A stretch of DNA of 64,000 nt from contig NZ_JAGGPB010000064.1 in the NCBI RefSeq assembly GCF_018614055.1, positions 1 through 64,000 of the forward strand. Direction: 5' to 3'. The notes beneath the pieces are model-generated. The model saw only the letters and a list, made by a program, of their open reading frames with translations. It was not told the DNA's origin and made no database searches. Below are positions 60,230 to 64,000 of the stretch, piece by piece. Each line of letters starts with the position of its first letter. Position 1 is the stretch's first letter. A program made the position numbers and the translations under genes. The DNA comes from Streptomyces sp. ISL-98. Its GTDB lineage: Bacteria > Actinomycetota > Actinomycetes > Streptomycetales > Streptomycetaceae.

Positions 60230-60823
60230 ATGACAGACGCACCGCTCGGCCGCAGCGCCGTGTACACGATCCTGACCACCGGATACGTCGGCTCCACCGG
60301 CCCCGGAGTCGCCGCCACCGTCTCCTACGTATCCGACGCCGGCCGGCGTGTGATCTTCGACCCGGGCATGGTGGCGAGTCGCGACCGTATCCTCGCCCCG
60401 CTCGCCGAGTTGGGGCTCGGCCCCGACGACATCACCGACGTGGTGCTCAGCCACCACCACCCGGACAACACCATGAACGTGGGCCTGTTCGGACGGGCCC
60501 GGGTGCACGACCACAAGGTGGAGTACCTCGGCGATCAGTGGAGGAACCGGGATGCGGAGGGTTACGAACTCACCCCGTCGCTACGGCTGATCCGCACCCC
60601 GGGCCACAGCGCCGAGGACATCACACTGCTGGCGGGCACGGACTCGGGCGTGGTCGCCTTCGCCGGTGACCTGTGGTGGCACGCGGACGGCCCGGCGGAC
60701 GACCCGGTAGCCCCCGACCGTGAGGTGTTGCGCGCCTCCAGGCTCCGGGTACTGACCGCCGCGGACCTGATCGTGCCCGGCCACGGCGGCCCGTTCAGGG
60801 CCGACGACGCCACGCCACGCTAG
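60230..60823 (+). CDS. Metallo-beta-lactamase-fold hydrolase
   Basis: The 197-residue protein has the MBL fold: the strand-turn VIFDPGMV, the metal-site motif VVLSHHHPDNTMNV, the second His in TPGHSAEDITLL, an Asp in AFAGDLWWHADG and a final His in DLIVPGHGGPF. The canonical HxHxDH reads HHHPDN here, so the second-metal Asp-His pair is changed to Asp-Asn, which could alter metal number. Similar proteins include MBLAC1-like nucleases and lactonase-like enzymes. Divergent from the GlxA regulator. Confidence 0.85.
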   Translation: MTDAPLGRSAVYTILTTGYVGSTGPGVAATVSYVSDAGRRVIFDPGMVASRDRILAPLAELGLGPDDITDVVLSHHHPDNTMNVGLFGRARVHDHKVEYLGDQWRNRDAEGYELTPSLRLIRTPGHSAEDITLLAGTDSGVVAFAGDLWWHADGPADDPVAPDREVLRASRLRVLTAADLIVPGHGGPFRADDATPR

Positions 60824-61054
60824 CCGCTCTGTCCGGTGTGGGGTGCGGAATTCCGTCCGGTCAAGCTTCGGCGACACGAACTGCCCGGGCGTCAGACTTC
60901 GATGGCAATCGGTCAAGGTTCGCCGTCACAGGACACCGGTCACCTCACACCGGGGCGGCCTCGCCTCGTTCTACTAGTTGCTGCGGTGGATCTCCGTCTC
61001 CGCCGTACGGTGGGGGCGGACCCTGCCTGCGAACGATGCCCGGGGGCACGGGCG
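60824..61054. other. Intergenic and IS-end sequence
   Basis: No gene is supported. The right half probably belongs to the IS5-type element that follows; no terminal repeat could be identified with confidence. Confidence 0.35.
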
Positions 61055-61485
61055 TTGACGACGATCAGGGGGTATCCCAACGCCCGTCGACCGCCACGGA
61101 ACCCCGCTCGCCGTCACGCTCACCGGCGGGAACCGACACGACGTCACCCAGCTCATGCCGCTGCTGGACGCGGTCCTGCCGATCCGGGGCCTGCGAGGAC
61201 GGCCCCGCCGCAAGCCCCGGCGCCTGTACGCCGACCGCGGCTACGACTTCGACAAGTACCGCCGCCTGCTGTGGAAGCGCGGCATCACCGGTGATCGCCC
61301 GACGCGGCGTCACCCACGGCTCCGGGCTCGGCAAGGTCCGTTGGGTTGTCGAGCGGGCCTTCGCCCGGCTGCACCAGTTCAAACGACTCCGCATCCGCTA
61401 CGAACGACGCGCAGACCTCCACCAGGGCCTGCTCGAACTCGCCTGCAGCCTCATCTGCCTCCGCCGCCTGCGCACCTCATCCTGA
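61055..61485 (+). pseudogene. IS5-family transposase C-terminal half, frameshifted
   Basis: The frames give LTGGNRHDVTQLMPLLDAVL, PIRGLRGRPRRKPRRLYADR and GYDFDKYRRLLWKRGI, then in another frame PVIARRGVTHGSGLGKVRWV and VERAFARLHQFKRLRIRYER, ending RRLRTSS with a stop at 61485. The ADRGYDxDKYRxxLxxRGI ... GSGLGxxRWVVERxFAxLHxFKRLRIRYExR order is IS5/IS427. The N-terminus is missing and one frameshift separates the parts. Confidence 0.8.
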
Positions 61486-61687
61486 GACGATCGCCGGTCC
61501 ATGCGGTTTCACGCGCCCGCCGACGGAACGTTCCGTCGGCGGGCGCGTGGTGAGCTGGCCTGGCCCGAGGCATCCAGAGGAACCTGGCCGGAGATCGCGA
61601 TCAGCGGACCCGAGCCACCACGGCGTGGCCGTAGCCGTTGGCCGAAGGCATGCCCTCGGGGCGGACGAGGTGGCACATCGTCACGTC

Positions 61688-62488
61688 CTACTCCTCCGGC
61701 TCCCAGGCGCGGAGCAGGTCGATCAGACCTGCTTCTCCGTCGATCTGCAGGGAGTCCGCCGGGATACGGTCGTACATGAAGAGGACCAGCTCACTGGCCG
61801 TGCCGCGGACGGAGGCGCCAGCCGCGTCCGGGCCCTCGTCGGCAGCGGTGTCGGGCGTCGTGCCGGGCGCGGGGAGACAGGTGGAGCGTGCACCGTCGCC
61901 GTCGACCGTGAGGCGCCGGGAGTGGCCCTCGGTGGCGTGGAAGTCGAAGGCAGTGGGCTTGTGCGGCCAGGCGCTCGGCGTTGCGCAGCAGGTGGACAGA
62001 AACTCCTCAAAACCGTCGAGTGCCACCTCGTCCGGCAGCGGCTGCGGGGCACCCACGGTGACCTGAGCGTCGTAGGTGTGCACCGCGATCTCCTGGAGCT
62101 GGTGCCGGGCGACGGCACCGCAGGTCTGCGGCGACTCCGACGCACCCCACCACGTCCAGCACCCGCGATCCGGGCCGGCCTCCCGCAGCACGTCCAGCAG
62201 CTTCTGCGTCGATGCGGCCAACCAGGCCAGCAGGGCCTCGCGCTCCCGAGGCGCAGCCGGGGCGCCCTCCGCTGCGGACTTGGCCGCGGCGGCAGGCCCT
62301 GCGGCGACGGTGGCGGCCCAGGAGCGGCGCCCCTCGCCCAGGTGCTGCACCAGATCGAACAGCGTCCACTCGGGGCAGGTCGGCACCCGCACGTCGAGGC
62401 TGGGCGCGGAGGCGACCGCGGCGCGGAAGGCGGTCGACCGTTCGTCGATCAGCAGCAGCAGATCGGGGAACTCCAGAGTCTCTTCCAC
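61688..62488 (-). CDS. Maleylpyruvate-isomerase family mycothiol-dependent enzyme
   Basis: The 266-residue protein has the DinB/MDMPI N-terminal helical bundle: LLLIDERSTAFRAAVASAPS, VPTCPEWTLFDLVQHLGEGR (the His of the metal/mycothiol site in QHLGEGRRSW) and AVARHQLQEIAVHTYDAQVT (second and third metal ligands H-x3-E-x3-H). A small C-terminal SCP2-like domain follows (LVLFMYDRIPADSLQIDGEA). Such enzymes use mycothiol for isomerisation or conjugation of xenobiotics in actinobacteria. Standalone. Confidence 0.92.
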   Translation of the reverse strand: MEETLEFPDLLLLIDERSTAFRAAVASAPSLDVRVPTCPEWTLFDLVQHLGEGRRSWAATVAAGPAAAAKSAAEGAPAAPREREALLAWLAASTQKLLDVLREAGPDRGCWTWWGASESPQTCGAVARHQLQEIAVHTYDAQVTVGAPQPLPDEVALDGFEEFLSTCCATPSAWPHKPTAFDFHATEGHSRRLTVDGDGARSTCLPAPGTTPDTAADEGPDAAGASVRGTASELVLFMYDRIPADSLQIDGEAGLIDLLRAWEPEE

Positions 62489-62659
62489 TCCGGATACCTA
62501 TCACTGTGCTCCAGCAACCGGACAGCGATTTTCAGAGCCGACGCGGCGGGCGCACGGCACCGGCCGCGCGCCCTCGGATGACGCGGTGTCCGCATTCTGA
62601 AACGATCAGTTAGCGGCAACACGGCCGCCAATCCACGAGGAAGGGCCCTACTCATGAGC

Positions 62660-63147
62660 TGGAGTGTCAAGCGGCGAGTGCGTGGGCTCGGTGGGGCCAG
62701 GCGGTCGCCTCGTCGTACGGCGTGCCGGTTTTTAGGCAGCAATGCAGGACGCCAACGAGCCGGTTGGCGAGTGGCGCAGGGCGGCGTTGAATTCGATGCC
62801 GCGGGCGCGTTGCTGCTCGTAGTAGGCCCTGGCGCCGGCGGAGCCCCCGCAGCGCGGAGAAGGCCTGGGCGATCAGGGCATTGATTAGCCGGTCGTTGCG
62901 AACGAACCGCCCCGTCGCGACCTTCTTCTTACCGGAGGCGCGGGAGATCGGGCTGGTGCCTTGCGTAGTTCTTGCGCGCCTTGGCGCTGGCGTAACGGTG
63001 AGGGTCGTCGCCGAATTCCGCGAGTACCCGGGCGCTGAGCATCGGTCCCAGTCCGGGCTGGGAGCGGATGATCTCAGCGTCCGGATGCCGACCGAAATAG
63101 GCCTCGACCTGCCCGTGCGACCGCATGGCAGAAGGGCCCGGATCCAC
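62660..63147 (-). pseudogene. IS110-family transposase C-terminal half, decayed
   Basis: From 63147 the minus strand reads EAYFGRHPDAEIIRSQPGLG, PMLSARVLAEFGDDPHRYAS and AKARKNYA, then in shifted frames SGKKKVATGRFVRNDRLINA, LIAQAFSALRG and ARAYYEQQRARGIEFNAALR. These are the C-terminal Transposase_20 domain, with its catalytic Ser region (…GTSPIxRxSGKKK) and the tail. Several frameshifts. It ends beside the tRNA gene. Confidence 0.8.
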
Positions 63148-63164
63148 CAGGATCCGGGCCCTTC
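63131..63164 (-). terminator. Strong terminator after the tRNA gene
   Basis: The arms GAAGGGCCCGGATCC (63131-63145) and GGATCCGGGCCCTTC (63150-63164) are perfect complements around ACCA. It begins 8 bases beyond the tRNA 3' end on the minus strand. Confidence 0.92.
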
Positions 63165-63171
63165 TGGGCAG

Positions 63172-63245
63172 TAGCGGGGACAGGATTTGAACCTGCGACC
63201 TCTGGATTATGAGCCCAGCGAGCTACCGAACTGCTCCACCCCGCG
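63172..63245 (-). tRNA. tRNA-Met(CAU), initiator-like with an altered anticodon stem
   Basis: The minus strand folds as a cloverleaf from CGCGGGGTGGAGCAGTTCGG (acceptor and D arm) through the anticodon CAT (63209-63211) to the T arm TTCAAAT. The acceptor starts with an unpaired C1, the mark of initiator tRNA, and ends without an encoded CCA. The anticodon stem reads GGG-CTCATAA-TCC, so pair 31:39 is G-U, whereas initiators keep three G-C pairs there. It may be a second, diverged initiator tRNA. Confidence 0.88.
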
Positions 63246-63557
63246 TCGGTAAACCCCACCCTACGGCACCGCAGAGTCGGCAATGGCTCCCCCCAGGCAG
63301 GACGACAGAACGGGAAGGCTGCGACCGCCCCCTCTCCCCCAGTGTTCAAGCCACGCCGGTTCCGGGATGCGATCAGCTGCGAGCCGACGTGCCGTGAAGG
63401 AAGCAGGAGGATGTGTCAGCGGTCATGGGGCGTGTAGGGGTGTACGTCGATTGTGGTCACGTGCTCGTTGCCGAATCGGTGGGCGAGGGAGTGCGGCGCC
63501 GTATCCCGATCCGGTCCCCACGTCGAGGGCCCGGGCCGGGGTGCTTGCGGGTCGGCT
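63246..63557. other. Intergenic stretch upstream of the tRNA
   Basis: Contains the tRNA promoter region on the minus strand. The plus-strand open frames here carry no domain. GAAGGAAGCAGGAGGATG near 63400 is a ribosome-like site, but the frame behind it is very short. Confidence 0.35.
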
Positions 63558-63680
63558 GTGCGGACCCTGCGGGAGCGCTTCTCGGACGGCTTCGGTGTGG
63601 TGTTCTTCGTGGGGGTCGGGATCGTCGCCCTCGACGTCGTCGTCGCCATCGCCGCCGGTCTCCTCAGCCTCGTCGTATGA
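63558..63680 (+). CDS. Tiny membrane protein
   Basis: A 40-residue frame from GTG: MRTLRERFSDGFGVVFFVGV then GIVALDVVVAIAAGLLSLVV. A basic amphipathic leader is followed by one long membrane helix. Leader-like membrane peptides of this kind occur in Streptomyces conjugative elements (Spd-type), but no other transfer gene is visible, so the call rests on the helix only. Confidence 0.35.
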   Translation: MRTLRERFSDGFGVVFFVGVGIVALDVVVAIAAGLLSLVV

Positions 63681-63869
63681 CCGCGCCGATATTGAAGGGG
63701 TGAGGGAACAGCGGTGGAGATCTCGTAGCGGTTTCCCGCCCTGGTGAGCGCCTTCGGGCACGCGGGACGGAGCGCATGCCGAGCGCATGTATGGTGCCGA
63801 CGAGGCCCAGGTGACCAGTTGAGTCGCCCGGGCCTGAATCATCGGGAGCCGAGCGGGAGAAGACGGTCC

Positions 63870-64000
63870 ATGGGGGATCAGTTCAAGACGGATATCGATC
63901 AAACTCAAACAGTTCCTGACGAATCTTGAGAAATGCGTCGACGAGCTGAACGAGGCCCGGACCGCCCTCGACCACGTACGCGCCGACCAGATCGGCACCC
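63870..64000 (+). pseudogene. WXG100-like protein, frameshifted and cut by the window end
   Basis: The ATG is preceded by GCGGGAGAAG. It opens MGDQFKTDID; the next frame then reads IKLKQFLTNLEKCVDELNEA and RTALDHVRADQIGT up to the last base. The helix-turn-helix size and the MGDxFKTDI start fit small WXG100/ESX-type proteins of Streptomyces. A one-base shift at about 63898 separates the two parts. The rest lies outside the window. Confidence 0.5.

Overview
The window is high-GC actinobacterial DNA, almost certainly Streptomyces. Third codon positions are GC-saturated, GTG and TTG starts are common, terminators are GC-rich hairpins without T-tracts, and the gene content is typical: ECF sigma factors, a mycothiol-dependent isomerase family, DUF5753/DUF6879 and SUKH proteins, small secreted proteins, IclR-glycerol kinase and TylF. 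It reads as an accessory (chromosome-arm-like) region. About 45 genes look intact, and between them lie remnants of at least eight insertion-sequence families (IS110, IS5-like, IS630, IS21, IS1182, IS1380, ISL3, IS200/IS605-like), nearly all truncated or frameshifted.

Layout. 0-9 kb: VOC protein, a hypothetical protein, an IS110 remnant, an ATP-dependent DNA ligase tail next to a serine-recombinase scrap, an FAD monooxygenase, and a divergent DoxX/LysR pair. 9-18 kb: MepB, a SUKH-IstB chimera, a three-gene ECF sigma operon, an MFS transporter and a membrane protein both cut at one junction, the first copy of an inverted duplication carrying a small secreted protein and an IS5-type remnant, and a DUF6879-DUF5753 fusion. 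18-25 kb: serine hydrolase, a DNA ligase gene split in two around a Gly/Gln-repeat secreted protein, and an AqpZ-type aquaporin. 25-33 kb: hydrolase plus DUF4097 protein divergent from an HTH/MarR-type regulator with five repeated operator-like heptamers, a TetR/DUF6463/DUF2867 cluster, a nitronate-monooxygenase-like enzyme and a GGTATC hexamer repeat. 33-38 kb: the second copy of the inverted duplication, hypothetical proteins, an alpha/beta hydrolase and an AraC regulator. 39-48 kb: IclR regulator and glycerol kinase with matched operator-like sites, an IS1380 remnant, an aryl-AMP ligase cut by an IS5-type element, and a MarR/winged-helix/TPR cluster. 48-57 kb: a glycosyltransferase-like protein plus TylF, a two-component system with a PepSY-like protein, a broken WD40 gene joined to a transposition-ATPase tail, a SUKH protein and an ECF42 sigma/DGPF operon. 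57-64 kb: lipoprotein, GATase1-AraC regulator with divergent metallo-beta-lactamase-fold enzyme, MDMPI-family enzyme, IS remnants and a Met-CAU initiator-type tRNA followed by a strong terminator.

The working modules are mostly regulator-effector pairs (LysR-DoxX, TetR-DUF6463-DUF2867, IclR-GlpK, AraC-hydrolase, GlxA/AraC-MBL, RR-HK-PepSY, sigma-DGPF). The broken material records repeated insertion, duplication and deletion. Many breaks are single-base frameshifts, some in homopolymers, so assembly indels must be excluded before calling all of them decay. I did not find a convincing wholly new multi-gene defence or biosynthetic system. The most unusual items are the split ligase with its secreted repeat-protein insert, the inverted duplication, the regulatory dyads, and the initiator-type tRNA with a weakened anticodon stem.
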